Below, in pieces: positions 1-13,422 of a stretch of DNA of 64,000 nucleotides. The number at the start of each line of letters is the position of its first letter. Position 1 is the stretch's first letter. Source of the DNA: Pagrus major (lineage: Eukaryota; Chordata; Actinopteri; Spariformes; Sparidae); assembly GCF_040436345.1 (NCBI RefSeq), contig NC_133225.1, forward strand, positions 28,000,040 to 28,064,039, given 5' to 3'. Made by a program: the position numbers and the translations under genes. The notes under the pieces are model-generated. The model saw nothing but the letters and a program-made list of their open reading frames with translations, did not search any database and was not told where the DNA came from.

Positions 1-130
1 TGTTCAGGTTCAGTGCTTTTTTTTTGTTTTTTTAGTTCTTTGTGTCAGAATGTTTTTGTCTTGTTAATCTTTTCAGTTTGATTATTCAGTCCCTGAATCC
101 TGTTTATGTTTCTTGCACTCCTGTTTCTAG

Positions 131-3100
131 CCTAGTTTCTTCTCGCGCAAACCAACCAGACGAGATCGTTCCCAGGATCAGACGTACAATCTGTCCAGAT
201 GGACTCCTGTCATAAAAGATGTGATGGAGGTCAGTGAGAAGATTTTAGCATGTTATGTAATGTATCCAACTTCAAATTATTTATTTGTTTGCACAACAAT
301 TACATTGAAGCACACGTTGGCAATGATCAACAATGGTCAGACAATATGTATTTAAAAGAAGTCCACAAGTGATAAGGATTAGAATCTGAGGCTAAGACAT
401 AAAATAGTGCAGAAGTTATAATAGAGGAATTCAATGTAAAATAAAATGTAATGTAAAAACAAATACTGTGGTAGACTGGTGTACAGTAGTGATTAATAAA
501 ATGTGATATGTGCTGGTATGAAGAGAAGAGGGAAAAAATATTGTTTAAAAATTGACTCCTTCCAGCTAGATTTTTATTTTTCTCCGTTTTCGATGAAAAG
601 GAAGTTTAGCAACTATGCCAACCATAATGAGTTATGAGTTGTGTAGCATGACTCCAGAGGATTTAAAGTGGCTATAGATAGGATAGAAAAAGAAAAGCCG
701 GCATTAGCATGAGAACACAAAATACACATGTTTAGCTTTAGGTCACTGTGCTGCCGCAGTTATTATGAACAGAACTGTAAAAGCAGCACAAAAGGAGGTG
801 ATCAGATTCAGGTCATCTGATAAACAGTGTCACATGTACTGTATATGTGTGTTGTTTTGTACCATTTCCTCCTTTTGTATAAGACATCATCTTAGCATCT
901 ATAAGGCACAATAATGCATCAGTTATGTGTTGATCCCTGGGGATGAGCCTTCTGTGTCAGCAACATCCTTCTGTACTGATCCTCAAATACTGCTTTGTAT
1001 GTAAAATGTGTTATGGGGTTATTGTGGTTAGGCGAGATTGTGTTTTGTGTTAAAGCAGAGGTCGGATGTCAACATCACCTGTTGCCTTGCATAAAGAATC
1101 ATTGTGCATGCAGTGTCTGGTCTACCTTTCCACAGTGTCTTGTAAATAAATTGGTGGCTGTTTGTTTTCAATCTGGTAAGTTGAGTTGCCATCCATAAAA
1201 CATGGAAGAAATAATATATCAGTTCAGAGGCTATTTCATTTAAAACTCTGCTGTTTAGTCCACTTCTCAGAAATGGATTGGGAAATAGGAGGCAGAGTTC
1301 CATCACGACCCTTTGGGCAGTAAAACTTTATTTTTTTCCTGAAATATGACCTGATGACTGGTTCTGACAAAGAAGAGAAATTCACCAATTTGGTATCAAA
1401 TAAGGCCTGCAAGAGGAAAACTCTTGGCCACAGGATAAGTTAGATCAAAAAGATCTGGCTGACCTGTAACATAGTAAGCTCCTTTGTGTCTTGGCCTTTT
1501 TTTTCACTTGCTCATCCTGTTATAACTTGAAAAGCCATTTCTGAGCAGTCTTCACCACCCGAGCACCTGTCTTCCTGTAAACAGGGGTGAACAGTTTGCT
1601 CTTGTAGCAGGAAACAGACTCGTATTTGATGTGTTGCAACATCGAATCTGGTTGAAATCAGTTCAAACCAATCTGCTCCTTTTTAAAATTTTGTGTATTT
1701 TTCAGTGCTGAAAAAAGATGAGCTGTATCAGTTTAGAACCACAACTAAGAGCCAAAGTCTCTTAAACTGAGGAGTGCTTGACAACAGATTTGTTCCTATA
1801 TCCTTAGCTGTGTTTTGACATCCCCTGATGCACCTTTTAGTTAGCAACTGATTTGTTATATAGTTATGTGCTTTCTCCATAGTTCAACTTTTGTAGTTTG
1901 GTTCTTGGTCACAGATAAAAGACCACATATTTTCGTTCATTTAAAGTCATTAAAGTGAAATGTCATGCATTCCAAATGTAGAGAGAAGGATAGCAGCACC
2001 AGCAAAAATCAAAATCAATGTTTGAAACCTGGTATCAAGTGTTGGCGTGTCGGGCACATAGAAATATCTGCAAAACTGTCGGTTCAGCCTTTTATTAAAA
2101 AATACCCATAAGTAGGATAGCCTGCATTAAGTACAATCAAAAGTCAATCCTACAATCAGTGATATTGGATTGCCAAAGAGAGTTGGTCATTATGGGGCTC
2201 TGTTTACCTTGTGTTACTTTTAGGATGCTGTGGAGAACAAACTGGACACCAAGGAATGGCCGCACCAGTCTGAGTGTCCTGCTGCCTGGAACGGCTCCGG
2301 GGCTGTCAGGTACAGTAGGCCTTTATGAGTGATAAAACTAGGGTTTGTAGTTTATGGAAATAATTATGATTTCTGTCACTGATGATCTGATCAGGCTTTT
2401 AGATCCCAATTACTAACATTAATGTCAAAAAACTCATGCATGAGACTCTGAAAGCCAACCCTGTTTCCAAGTGTTATGAATGTTAGAACACTACTTGAAA
2501 AATCTCAATATTGTTGTTTTAAACTGTCATTCAAAAGTAATAGGCAGTTGTCTTTTCATATATGACTAACAATCCTAGGGGGATGTTTTTACACACAAGT
2601 TCATATTTGATTTACAGACAAGAGTCAATGTGTGATGAGATAGCGCCCTCCAGTGATCATTTCTGTTCCTACTTTGAGCGCAGGATTCTTAGTGTGGTGT
2701 TTCTGTAAGGGTCTGAATTGTCACTGTGACAGGGTTTACTCATGAGAATAATCTGGGTGTGTTTTAGCCTTATAAGTCCCTCACCCTTTCCCTGTCTTTC
2801 TTGCCAGGATGATGATTTTGGTGTGTCTTTCCACAATTTGGACATGCAGCTCCTACTCTTTCTATAAAATCTTTTAAAATTGCTGTTGTCCATCATCTGT
2901 CCCACAGTGCCCGACAGAAGCACAAAGCCAGTTTTCAGGATGAGCGCAGGACCGGGTCACGCCTCATCATCTTTGTTCTAGGAGGAATCTGCTTCTCTGA
3001 GATGCGTTCTGCCTACGAGGTCACCCAGGCAGTAAAATCCTGCGAGGTCATCATAGGTGAGATTACACAGATAAAGGATTAAATCACCTCTTTCCCTGGG

Positions 3101-3501
3101 CATATAAAGTAAATGCCTCTTATAGCAAATTGACTTTAAATTGGAGTTGGTACTCACTGACTATGCAAGGAATATTCTCAAGTTCTTATTTAAATGAGCT
3201 GAAGGTTGGTTTGATACAGTATCATAAAATTCAACTGAATTGGACTTAGGCCTGAAATTACCCACCCAGTTGTAAATGTAAAATGACTCAACAGCCCCTG
3301 TTTTTATTTCCAGCTCTTTTACTGGAGCCAGTCAGAACTGTGAGTTTGGTTTTATGCTCTAAATTGGGGCCTAATGGTTCTTGTACTTTGATTCCAGGGT
3401 CTTCTCACATTTTGACTCCCACCAGTCTCCTGGATGACATCAAGGCTCTGAGCAAACGCCCCATGGAGACTTTCACAATAGACGAAAGGAGCAATGCCTG
3501 A
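131..3501 (+). CDS. stxbp3: Syntaxin-binding protein 3-like (Munc18-3), last four coding exons
   Basis: Partial gene entering from the left edge. Coding exons are 131-229, 2224-2309, 2908-3056 and 3398-3501 (TGA at 3499-3501); all junctions are GT-AG and the phases agree, giving 145 C-terminal residues. The peptide contains [33 protein letters not shown], a Sec1 core strand [20 protein letters not shown], and [21 protein letters not shown]. Sec1/Munc18 proteins clasp syntaxin and assemble SNARE complexes at membranes; STXBP3 pairs with syntaxin-4 at the plasma membrane in mammals. The paralogue call rests on the remembered STXBP3 ending (SCEVIIGSTHVLTP, then LLDDIK), which fits better than STXBP1 or STXBP2. 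The N-terminal domains lie outside the window. There is no sign of disruption. Confidence 0.9.
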
Positions 3502-4215
3502 GAGGTGTGACCCTCCAACTAACAGCTCCCCAAACCTCCACTGCCTCTCTACATCTCGTATCGCTCGACACAGTGCACTCAACTCTACTTCCTGATTGGA
3601 AGGCTGAAGGGAATTTACCTTATGCTTATTATATTTTAATACTCTTTTCAAACCTGCTGCACATTTACAGCAGGCAAACTCTCTTTTAACTTTGTCACTT
3701 CAGGAAGCTGATTTACTTGTTGAAGATTAACTAAGATTATGGCCTGCTTCAGGCATTTATAGTTTGACAATTCTCATTTGATAATATAGATCATATTAAA
3801 AGTGAATTGACCTCATCCTGCAATGAGCATTTTAAGTCAAAATTGTCTAATCTGCCTGTGTGTTTGCCTTTGTCCATAAAAGAAAATATTGGTTTTGTTA
3901 CATGTTGAAAGATCTCTGAGAAACTTTCAGAGACAGGACTGAGGAAAGTAATGCAAAGCTCTGTATATATTGTATGTAAGCACTGAGTCCCTGCTTTGTC
4001 ATTCAGATTTTTTGGCACTATTGTTTGTAAACACTTAATGCAATTTTGAGTGTTTTCAACATAGAGTATATACGTTTTCCTTGAATTGAACAACTGACTA
4101 ATAAATGGATGAAGTGGTTCAAATTGTGTCTGAGTTGAAGTTATGGTTGATGTTGCTTTGTTTGATAGAGCAAAAAATATCAATATTGTGAAAATGCAGC
4201 AAATAAAACAATGTA
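3502..4215 (+). other. stxbp3: stxbp3 3' UTR with candidate polyadenylation signals
   Basis: AT-rich sequence follows the stxbp3 stop codon. AATAAA occurs at 4100-4105 and 4202-4207, giving a 3' UTR of about 0.6-0.7 kb if either is used. The end is inferred from hexamers only. Confidence 0.5.
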
Positions 4216-5271
4216 AGAAACTGACTCATGTACCTGGAAGAGCAGGGTGAACGTAAAACCTGATTCTAGATATTCATCTTACATTGACCTCAGTAAACTA
4301 CACATAAATAATTGTTACATTATGTTTGCACAGAATGAATCATTTGTCCAAGGAATGGTGGTAAAAGCACAATCACTCTGATCCATCAAAATAAAAACTT
4401 AATATTCATAACAAAAAAGCCCTTTTATAAACAGAAAACCAAATGTTCAATGGAGACCAGACCCAGTGTCCAATGAACATGCTGCACTTATACATGCTTA
4501 ACAGACAACAAATGAACCAAAGATATTATGATGTTATTCTTGTCACGTTACAGATCAAATCTGCCCTACTTTTCCTGCAGGTATTGTGCTTTTGTTACAC
4601 ATTATTTAGACTGTTAACCACTCTACACAATGTAGACGTGTACATATTTCCTGTGTTTTTTAAAAAGAGCACACATGAGAGGGTGTTGAATCTTTTAAGT
4701 TGTGGAAGCTTTGTATTGTGAGTAAATAGAACAAACACTAAGCTATACAGTGGATTGGCAGAGGTGGAGAGATTTTTCACTCCAATGTGTGGTGTAACTG
4801 AAGAGCAACAAAAGAGAGATGGGAAATTAAGTACATTTACCTTCAAAAAGCTTGTCCTCAAAAACCCTTCATCTCCTAGCTTGGATGTGCAATGGGAGGC
4901 ATTCCATAGGGTTAGTATATTAAAAATGTCACACCTTCAGAATTGCATTGTTTTGATGCAAAAATGATACTAGGATGCAGGGTTCCCTTAATTAACTGAT
5001 TTCCTGCCTAGTGTCACTGTGCTCAGATGATGTAAAATAATTCATAATTAGGGATCCTTGAAAGAGCAACAACCTAATGGCTACAGGCCCCATGGTGGGC
5101 AGCCCTGGCCTGACTGTTTATCATCATATGGATGCAGTTATAATGTGTTGTGGTTGGGATCCTGACCCACCAAACATCCTGGAAAGTGACAAAGTTAAGT
5201 TTTTCTCTAAATTACATAATTACATAATCTCCATCAGTCAACAGGATGCTGTCTGACTCTTTCACTTGCAG

Positions 5272-5359
5272 GGAGGGATGCGGTTTTATGGGAGAAAGTT
5301 CACTGAAGTCTCGGTCGGGAGGGCTGACCGTCGTGGTGATTCACTGCGACAAACACTTG
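5272..5359 (+). other. Candidate orphan exon in a CpG-rich block
   Basis: An 88-nt segment is bounded by a good 3' splice site (pyrimidine tract then ACTTGCAG) and a consensus donor GTGAGT at 5360. It is open in one frame and CpG-rich compared with its flanks. No protein family is recognised. It could be a noncoding 5' exon, a decayed exon, or chance. Confidence 0.2.
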
Positions 5360-5648
5360 GTGAGTTAAAGTTTTGTGCCGGGGACAGACGCTTTTTTTCG
5401 GGCAGAGTTGTGACGAAGAGTCGGTCGGACAGACAGGATGACAGACACTACTCCATGTATAACTGCGGTATTTTTTTCCTCATATAAGTTGCCAAAGACA
5501 CGACCAGTTACTACGTTACTGTTGTTTGGTCCTGTAACGTTGCTTTGTGGGACATTTCTCTATATTTTATTGAGTGAAGGATCTGTTTAGTTATCAGACA
5601 GTGAACACCATCAGATCAACACACCCTCTCTCCGCGCCGCCGGCTTAT

Positions 5649-5802
5649 CCGTTCACACTGGTTCGGTTCGCCAATACTGCGCAGAGGCGCATCAGAGGCG
5701 CAGCAAAATGTCACCCCTCGCCGCATCTGAGACTTTCACAGAGGCGGATGCAGAAAATTGGCGCAGGATCCCCGCATGCAAACGGCAGTGTGAATGGGGC
5801 TA
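5649..5802. mobile_element. Possible small TIR element (MITE-like)
   Basis: Starts with GTTCACACTG (5651-5660) and ends with CAGTGTGAAT (5786-5795), which gives inverted TTCACACTG termini around a CpG-rich interior. The size and ends suit a miniature inverted-repeat element. No target-site duplication was established. Confidence 0.3.
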
Positions 5803-7661
5803 CAGTGTTGGTATCAGGGCTTATCACTAGACAACTTTAATTCCCTTTAATTCAGCAGTTCAGGAGGGGGATTTTCTTTAATGTGGTTTTAACAGTTTTG
5901 GCACAAGAACCATCGCGTGGGGTCACTGGGTGATAATGAATGCTGATCACAACAGACAAAGGGTTCTTTCTTACTGCTTCTGAGCCAAATGCAAGATGTA
6001 AGTCCTTGCTCTGGCCACAGCATGGCACTCTTCAAATTGAAATGTGACCTCTCCCCTGACAGTTCTGCTGGCTGCTGTGACATTTAGAGTCAATACTGGA
6101 GTATCATGTGAGACCCTCACCGTCTCATTGCAATCCCTTCCTTGTATTTAGATTTAATGATGAATCCCATGCGTGACAAACCAATCACACATGCCCATCA
6201 GTGAAGGGACAGTGCTACAATCGGGCACAGCGGGGCTTGAGAGGAGCTCCCTCTGAAATCAGAACATGACTCTACCGAAATGAATCCCAATTTCTCTTCA
6301 CTCCATGTTTTTTTTTAAAGAGCCCCACCGGGTGGTTGGTCTTCCCAGTCAACATTAAGACTGACATCAGCGTAGCCATCTCATTACTCTCTGAGGGATC
6401 TGGGAGGTCAGTGCTATCAAGTGGAGTGGTGCTATAAAATAAATTGAATGTTCCGCAGAGGCTAATGTTGAAGGTGATGGACAGAGTTCCCCTGCTCAGA
6501 ACCACAGCTCACTCCAGCTCCCATGGGTGCTGCAGACTGGGACTGAACTGAGCAGCTGGATGACTGAATTTGATCTGCAGAAATGGCAGGATTTACAGTA
6601 TTTTAGGATTTTTAAGTGGATTTACAGTACACTTAAGAAAAACATCTGGCTATTCTAATGTCCAAACAGCATTTCCAAGATGTAACTACTTTGACAGCAA
6701 CATGATTCTGCCTCATCGTATGTGGTTGCCTTGATGTAAGTGGTTAACACAAACAACATTAGACAAAATCTCAAAAACCACGAGAGAAAACAATATCAGT
6801 ATGCCTTTCCCATTAGTATCACTATGTTGAAAAAGTTTTAGAGGCTTGGATCAAGACTCCATTTGAAAATCTTTTAGCTGAGAGAGCATCAATACTTAGC
6901 TCTGTAGTGTGATAATAAGCCAGATTTTGGTTGTCACTGACTGGCATTGATTGGTATTTATCCAAAATTAGAGTTGCGATTGAAATTGTGTTTTGAATCT
7001 CTGTTGCCATTTCCTCAACATACGACTCCTTGTTTTTATATTATTTTAAAGATCAATACAATTGTATTCAAAGTCCACTTTTGTGCAGCTATACTCTATA
7101 ATCATCCTAAAAACTGTCGGGTAGTTGGATGATAAAATTGTGAATGGGAAGCAGCCATTAGTTGGAGTGACAGCCGAGCCCGGTCACCAGAATAAAATGT
7201 TTGCCTTGAACTTTTCTGAAAAACATGCATACATTAAATTTGTACATTTCATAGTTTCATATACCAAACACAACAAAATGTGTTCAGATTTCATGTACAT
7301 GAGCCGATTTTCATGTCAGGAGTGGAAGGGATGGTGGTGCCGTGGCAGCTAGGTGAGAGACTGAGGGAGAGATGGCGTTTTAACATTTGTTGATATTTGA
7401 TATTAAACAAAATGATTAACAAAACAGAACATTTTCCATGACAAAATAGCAACAAAACAGTAAGTTAAAACTGGGCTTATTTATGTTGCATATTTACATT
7501 TCTTTAGGTTGAATTTTGTATTCCACTCTTGTCACAATGACATGTTTATGTCTAATGTCATGAAAACATGACAGTTTGGCTTAAAATACCTGTTTTGGTT
7601 GCCTTGATTTTCGGATGGAGATAGTCCTACTAGCTGGTTTTGAAAAATGGCTGGAAATGTC

Positions 7662-7699
7662 CCCAGGTGTCCTAAAAAAAAGTTTTAAGGACACCTGGG
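7662..7699. repeat. Short perfect inverted repeat
   Basis: Arms CCCAGGTGTCCT (7662-7673) and AGGACACCTGGG (7688-7699) are exact reverse complements separated by 14 A/T-rich bases. A local hairpin; function unknown. Confidence 0.7.
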
Positions 7700-10600
7700 T
7701 ACAAATAGTCATTCCTTTCTCTATTCTGCCTGAAGTTTTTGCAGACTAATATGTGGTCCTGATTTACTGAGCTTGTAAACTAACTCATTTCATTTTCAGA
7801 CTCTGTAGACTTTGAAATAAGCCACATACTGTGCACTATGTGTCTGTTTTCTCCATAAAGTGACACAAATAATTAATCTAAAGCTGTGCTGCAAAGAAAA
7901 TAGTTGACTTTGTTAGAGAAAATTATGCTTTTGGTGTAGTTTTGAATTTGCTTGTAACAGCCGCTAACGCAGCAGTGTAGCAGTGGCTCGCAGGCTTGGC
8001 ACAGAGACAATTTGAAATGTGAGCTCAATTATACAGTATGTATCCACGCCCTCATAAATGGCATATGTTGTTAGTTATGGGTAGTAACTCGTCCAAACCT
8101 GCATATGCACTGACAAATGGTTTTGTAATTATTTGGGTGTAATGGCTGAAATAAAGCGTGATGAGTCAGACAAATTGTTTTTAAAAATGAAGCAAAAAAG
8201 GCGTCTGGTTTGGCTTTTTCCTCACAGGCTTTTTGACAAGAAGTGGCTATCACGGCCAACAACCAGCCGGGCTCAAGATAAAGTATTTAAAAAATCTATT
8301 TAATCTCTGAAAGAAGTGTCTGGATTGCTTGTTGGTTTCCCAGAAACACCAGAATAGCGGTAAGCTTACAACTACTGTATTCACAATGACTGTCCTCCAG
8401 CGCACGGCGGGAGAAGCAATTTGTTGGAAGAAGTAAATCCATTTAGCCCCAACAGAAAGGTGGCGAGCCGACTTAATTGAGGTCTCCGGCTATATTTAAA
8501 AGGAGTAAATAATTTTTGGACGCAGCAGGTTATTTTGAGCTTGGGTCAAATGGCTGAATACACATCCCGGTAATGGAAAGACTACTCGAGCTGAAGTTTG
8601 TTCTGTAATTCTTGGGCTACACAAGCTCCACATTTTCTTGTCATATCTCGTCAAAGATGTTACAGTCTGTCCCACTTCTCTCCTTGATACCAGAAGACTA
8701 ATAACTCTCTCCCTTTATCGTCTGAAAAAATTTGAAGTCTTCTGTTTGGGCTGAGATGTCTGTTCTGCCAGAGTAAACACTGGTTTGAACTGCACAGCAT
8801 GTCACTGCTAAAAAACTCTGCAAAGAATGTGTGTGTGTGGAAATGCAAAATGTTTAATAGCTCAACCATGAATAAGTCATTTTTTCAATTCATTCTCACT
8901 CTGAGAGTCCGCACAAACTCTCTGAGGTGCATGCACTCTGTTGGCTGTACACACCAACATGCACAGTAACTCCATAAAACACCTGCCTGGAGGCTTAGAT
9001 TGAGACGGTCCAGAGCCAGGCGAGTCTTTGGCTCGCTTCCTCCAACACCACAACAGGAAAGTCACAATGGAGCACTCCTGACCCGTAAGCCCAGGGTCTT
9101 TTATGACAAGTGCTATATAAATGTGCTGTCTGGCCTACATTATTCAACGTCTCTCAAAAATGTGACAATTATTTGTCTGCACGATGCCCTCCTGGCCCCG
9201 CTCCCCCTCTTATCTGCTCTCTTCTGATTTATACATAGCCTACACTATACGTCGCCTAACACTATTCCAATAGAGTCACTGTGAACACACTTCAAGGCCA
9301 CTTTGTCTGAATATCTTTCAAAGGTGATTTCTAAGAAATCCACTTTTACCCTCCACAAAGCACTGGATCTAATGATTAATTGAGTGCTATTCTGGGGACA
9401 GGGGAGGGCACAGTTTAATCTTTGTAACTTAATCCACTTTTTGACCACTTGACACATTTTACATTTGGTCTTTTAAAATAAAATAACAAAATCTTCTTGT
9501 ACTATATAGTTGAGGCTTTGCTCATTATTTTGCTTGCTTTCACTTTTGTCTATATGACACTCATTATCCCAGAACCAGGAAATGACAAGTGGCATCTTCC
9601 TGTTGAAAGGCCAGCTGTAACTGAAGTCAATCAATACAGTCAGATGGATGACGCTGATGGTCCACACACTAAGAACTTTCCTTTGTTTGGATCCTCACGA
9701 ACTTGTCCCAAATGTCATCCATGTCTTCACTGCCACCTTTTGATTACTGCGTCCTTATTAGTCCTTTATCAGGAGGGCCATAACTCCTCAGCCAGGCGTC
9801 ATTATTTTGAGTGCGACATTAATGGAATCAATATTTTGACACCTCGCCTTCCCATTGCAGGTAATTGAAGTTACAGGTATGGCGGGTAATCGAGTTGTGT
9901 GAGGACATGATTGACAGGTGTTAGGATAAGGACTCTCTGAGCTCTGACATTGTCCCAGAGCCTGTTGCCTGTGTGTCATGAAAAATGGATTTTAGTTGGA
10001 ACAGAGTGAAGAAGATGATTTCATATTTATTGTTGTCAGCATACCTGTTACAAGGCTACTGAATTCAGCTAACTTGAAATATTTTCTTCTCATTTAATTT
10101 CCAATTTCAGTTTTCTTTAATCACTAAACCATTTCTAGCTGTCTTTCCTTGTTATTTCTTTTCAGCTTTCTGTTGTCTGGTGTTTCTTTATCTTTCTGTG
10201 AGTGAAATGCTTTTTTGAGCAAGAGTTTTTTCCAATGTCTTATAAAATATATATGTTGAAATCAAGATATTGATTGACAGTGAAGACAAACCCATGACTG
10301 ATAGGTCTAACATAATTAGAAGAAGTTTTAAACCTAAATGTAATATCTCAATATATTACAAAATATTTAAAAAAGACTAGACTTTTGCTATGTATATATG
10401 TATATATATGTATATATAGTACATATACACATATAGTACACATATAGTACACATAACTTTTTGAGACAAAGCTGAATATTTCCAAAAGTATTGTAGATAG
10501 AAAAGCCAAGTCATGTCATTAAAGAGCTGAACATTTTGATAGTTGAATGGTTTCTGTAGCTCAAAATGTGTAGGAGGAGAAGCGGGACGAAAAACGCACG

Positions 10601-11293
10601 GAAGAAGAATGATAACTTTAATAAATTCCAGAAGAACAATAGTTCTACAGCATTCACACTAATTATCTGAGACGTATTGAAAGAAAAATAATAAATATAC
10701 AATTGAATTAGTTCTCATACAACTCTAATAATGCTGTTTAGATAAATGTGATCGATGTCAACTGTTGTCATCCTACACCACCTAACTCCTGCAGCACACT
10801 GTAGGCTGAAGCTAACTCTTGCAGTGTCAGTTACAGGGTGAAGTGTCAGATGGCGCAGGAGCTCACTCACACACTCACAGGGTGGTCCTGCTCCACTGAC
10901 CCTAAAGAGGGGAGTACTTACACCTTACAAGGATATCCTTGCTCTCTAACAATGACCTACTCTCATTTAATTTTTCATTTATTTATCCAACCCTGCCTCC
11001 AGTCTGCAAGGAAGAGCTTGAGCAAGAGCAAATAGACACAAATTGCATGTGATTGTTTTACTGTCAAATATGGCTGAAAGAATTGGGGTCACACTTTATT
11101 GAAACTATAAATAATATGGTCTTCATTAGACAGTAAACAAAGACAATTATACAGTAAGTGAACTAATGAAAGATAAGCCATAATTTGTATCAAATTAGGC
11201 AAAAACTAGAAATGATATGGTCTATAATAGAAAATTTAAAAAACAGTTTTACCCCAACTAACTAATAAGACGTAACACGATGAATTTTATATC

Positions 11294-11413
11294 AAATAAG
11301 GCAAAAACTAGATGTAAGAGTAAACAAACCATACACCTAAATCAGCTCAATGGTTAAGAATTAGTTAAAGTATAACAGTTTGTTTACTCTTATTTCTAGT
11401 TATTGTCTAATTT
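11294..11413. repeat. Imperfect inverted repeat (foldback)
   Basis: The arm at about 11294-11329 (ending AAGAGTAAACAAAC) is the approximate reverse complement of 11378-11413 (beginning GTTTGTTTACTCTT), with about 48 bases between. A third, direct partial copy of the arm (GGCAAAAACTAGAAAT) lies near 11200. Likely a decayed TIR element. Confidence 0.5.
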
Positions 11414-11459
11414 TCTATGTAATTGAATGTAATTTATTTACAGAAGTCAAGGAGACTGG

Positions 11460-11460
<1 letters not shown>

Positions 11461-11501
<41 letters not shown>
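11461..11501. repeat. (CA)n microsatellite
   Basis: An uninterrupted CA dinucleotide run of about 40 bases just upstream of the duplicated segment. Confidence 0.95.
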
Positions 11502-11502
<1 letters not shown>

Positions 11503-12000
11503 CCAGTCCAAGGGCCACAAATGACGCCCCTGCCCCGTCCACGTGCCGTGAACCGAGTGGGGTGGAACAAGCTTTATCTTCAGTTAAAAAGCCACATTGA
11601 AGACTGAGAAGACCAGCTATTAGGTAAAGTGCACTTTACTTTACATTCTTGAATCACATACGTGTGGACAGGTGGACCAAAATAAAAAAGAGATTTTTGA
11701 ATTGTCATGTCATTATAGGCTGCATTATAGAAGGTATAGGTCTCTTGTGTTTCATATGACTGAGCCTACAATTAAAAATATTTATTCCTATCTCATATCA
11801 GACTTTGATCCTTTGTCTGCCTGCTCATCCCTGTGTCCAAGGACATTCCTTTATTTAAAAAGATTATTTAGCTATCAAAGCTATTTAATTGTTCTATAAA
11901 GGTTATTTGGGCATTTTGCTGAACGTAACTAAAAAGTAGTGTAACACGGGTTCACAGACGCGAGCACAAAATGACCGTTGCGTTTTCCAGCAGCAACCTC

Positions 12001-12640
12001 AACAACACAGACCTGACAGTATAAAGTTAATATGGGACTCAAACATACAGACCTGACAGTATAAAGTTAATATGGGACTCAACCACACAGACCTGACAGT
12101 ATAAAGTGAATATGGGACTCAACCACACAGACCTGACAGTATAAAGTGAATATGGGACTCAACCACACAGACCTGACAGTATAAAGTTGATATGGGACTC
12201 AACCACACAGACCTGACAGTATAAAGTTAATATGGGACTCAACCACACAGACCTGACAGTATAAAGTGAATATGGGACTCAAACATACAGACCTGACAGT
12301 ATAAAGTTAATATGGGACTCAACCACACAGACCTGACAGTATAAAGTGAATATGGGACTCAACCACACAGACCTGACAGTATAAAGTTAATATGGGACTC
12401 AACCACACAGACCTGACAGTATAAAGTTAATATGGGACTCAACCACACAGACCTGACAGTATAAAGTGAATATGGGACTCAACCACACAGACCTGACAGT
12501 ATAAAGTTGATATGGGACTCAACCACACAGACCTGACAGTATAAAGTTGATATGGGACTCAACCACACAGACCTGACAGTATAAAGTGAATATGGGACTC
12601 AACCACACAGACCTGACAGTATAAAGTTAATATGCCACTC
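12001..12640. repeat. 40-bp minisatellite array A (16 units)
   Basis: Exactly 16 head-to-tail units of 40 bp, each containing CAGACCTGACAGTATAAAG. Units vary at the next positions (TTAATAT, TGAATAT or TTGATAT) and at the unit start (CCACACAG or ACATACAG). The last unit ends TATGCCACTC instead of TATGGGACTC. It lies about 0.8 kb upstream of the thioesterase start codon. Confidence 0.97.
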
Positions 12641-12977
12641 ATGTCACTCATAGTTTTAAAACAAGACAATGATTATCTGGTCTCTCAGTCAAGGTTTAGT
12701 TACAGTTCAGGACTAATAGGCTACACATTTGTAAGAAATAGATTGATATTGACTTTTGACTATAGCTTATAGGCTTGTGCTAACATTGTATAGCCAGAGC
12801 TGTGTAGTAGAGTAAATTGTGAGCACTGGACTAATCAACAGGCAGCAGAGCCAAAGCTCGGTGTTATATTTGATTATTTTCTACATTTTATAGTCTCCAT
12901 AATTTCTCATTCATGGCCATGTTATTTATGAGATAGCCTCTTAATCTTTTACTCAAAGAGCATCAAACTGCCTTTTC

Positions 12978-13062
12978 TTCCGGGGCAGTATGCCCCCGGA
13001 CCTCACTAGAGGGTTCGAGGTCCACCCCCCATAGTTGAAATCCTGTGGGAGACCCTGAGTTC
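12978..13062. mobile_element. Possible hAT-like element remnant (in both duplicates)
   Basis: Contains GCAGTATGCCCCCGGACC, then a CTCACTAGAGGGTTCGAG segment, and ends near TGTGGGAGACCCTGA. This resembles a piece of nonautonomous hAT elements remembered from fish genomes. The same sequence recurs at 16515-16599. Weak recognition only. Confidence 0.25.
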
Positions 13063-13422
13063 TGTAAAATAGTTTTGCTAAATTGTAGGAAATAGTTTTC
13101 CGGTTGTTTTGCTAGTTTGAAGAAGATCGAAATAGATTATAATAGATAGAATATATTTTGTGGTTTTGACAGTGGAGACACTACCACTTTTGTCCACAGG
13201 GCTCCTGTGTGTTAGTCCAATTAACGGCAAAGCAAGCCATATTATTTGTCCGATATTTGTATTAAAATTCAACAAAAAGCATCAGCACCTCAAGAACAGC
13301 CAAGAGGTAACGATCAGTGACTAGACAGCTCCAGTAGCCATGCCCTTAATACTTCCTATCTTTAAGCCTTCATATAATGCATTGGCTTTGTTTTTCAGCC
13401 CTGAAGGTTGCTGCTTTAGAAA

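Larger units (their letters stand above)
4216..11656. other. Intergenic stretch without a recognisable gene
   Basis: About 7.4 kb between the stxbp3-like and thioesterase loci. Short open frames here carry no recognisable motif and look like chance. It holds a CpG-richer block near 5.27-5.44 kb with a possible orphan exon, a small element with TTCACACTG ends near 5.65-5.80 kb, inverted repeats near 7.66 and 11.3 kb, and a (CA)n tract at 11.46 kb. Distal regulatory elements are possible but cannot be shown from one sequence. Confidence 0.6.

Noticed and set aside
9497-9868. 123-residue open frame with a hydrophobic start resembling a signal anchor
   Set aside because: No family resemblance, no splice or promoter context, and a composition expected by chance in AT-rich DNA.
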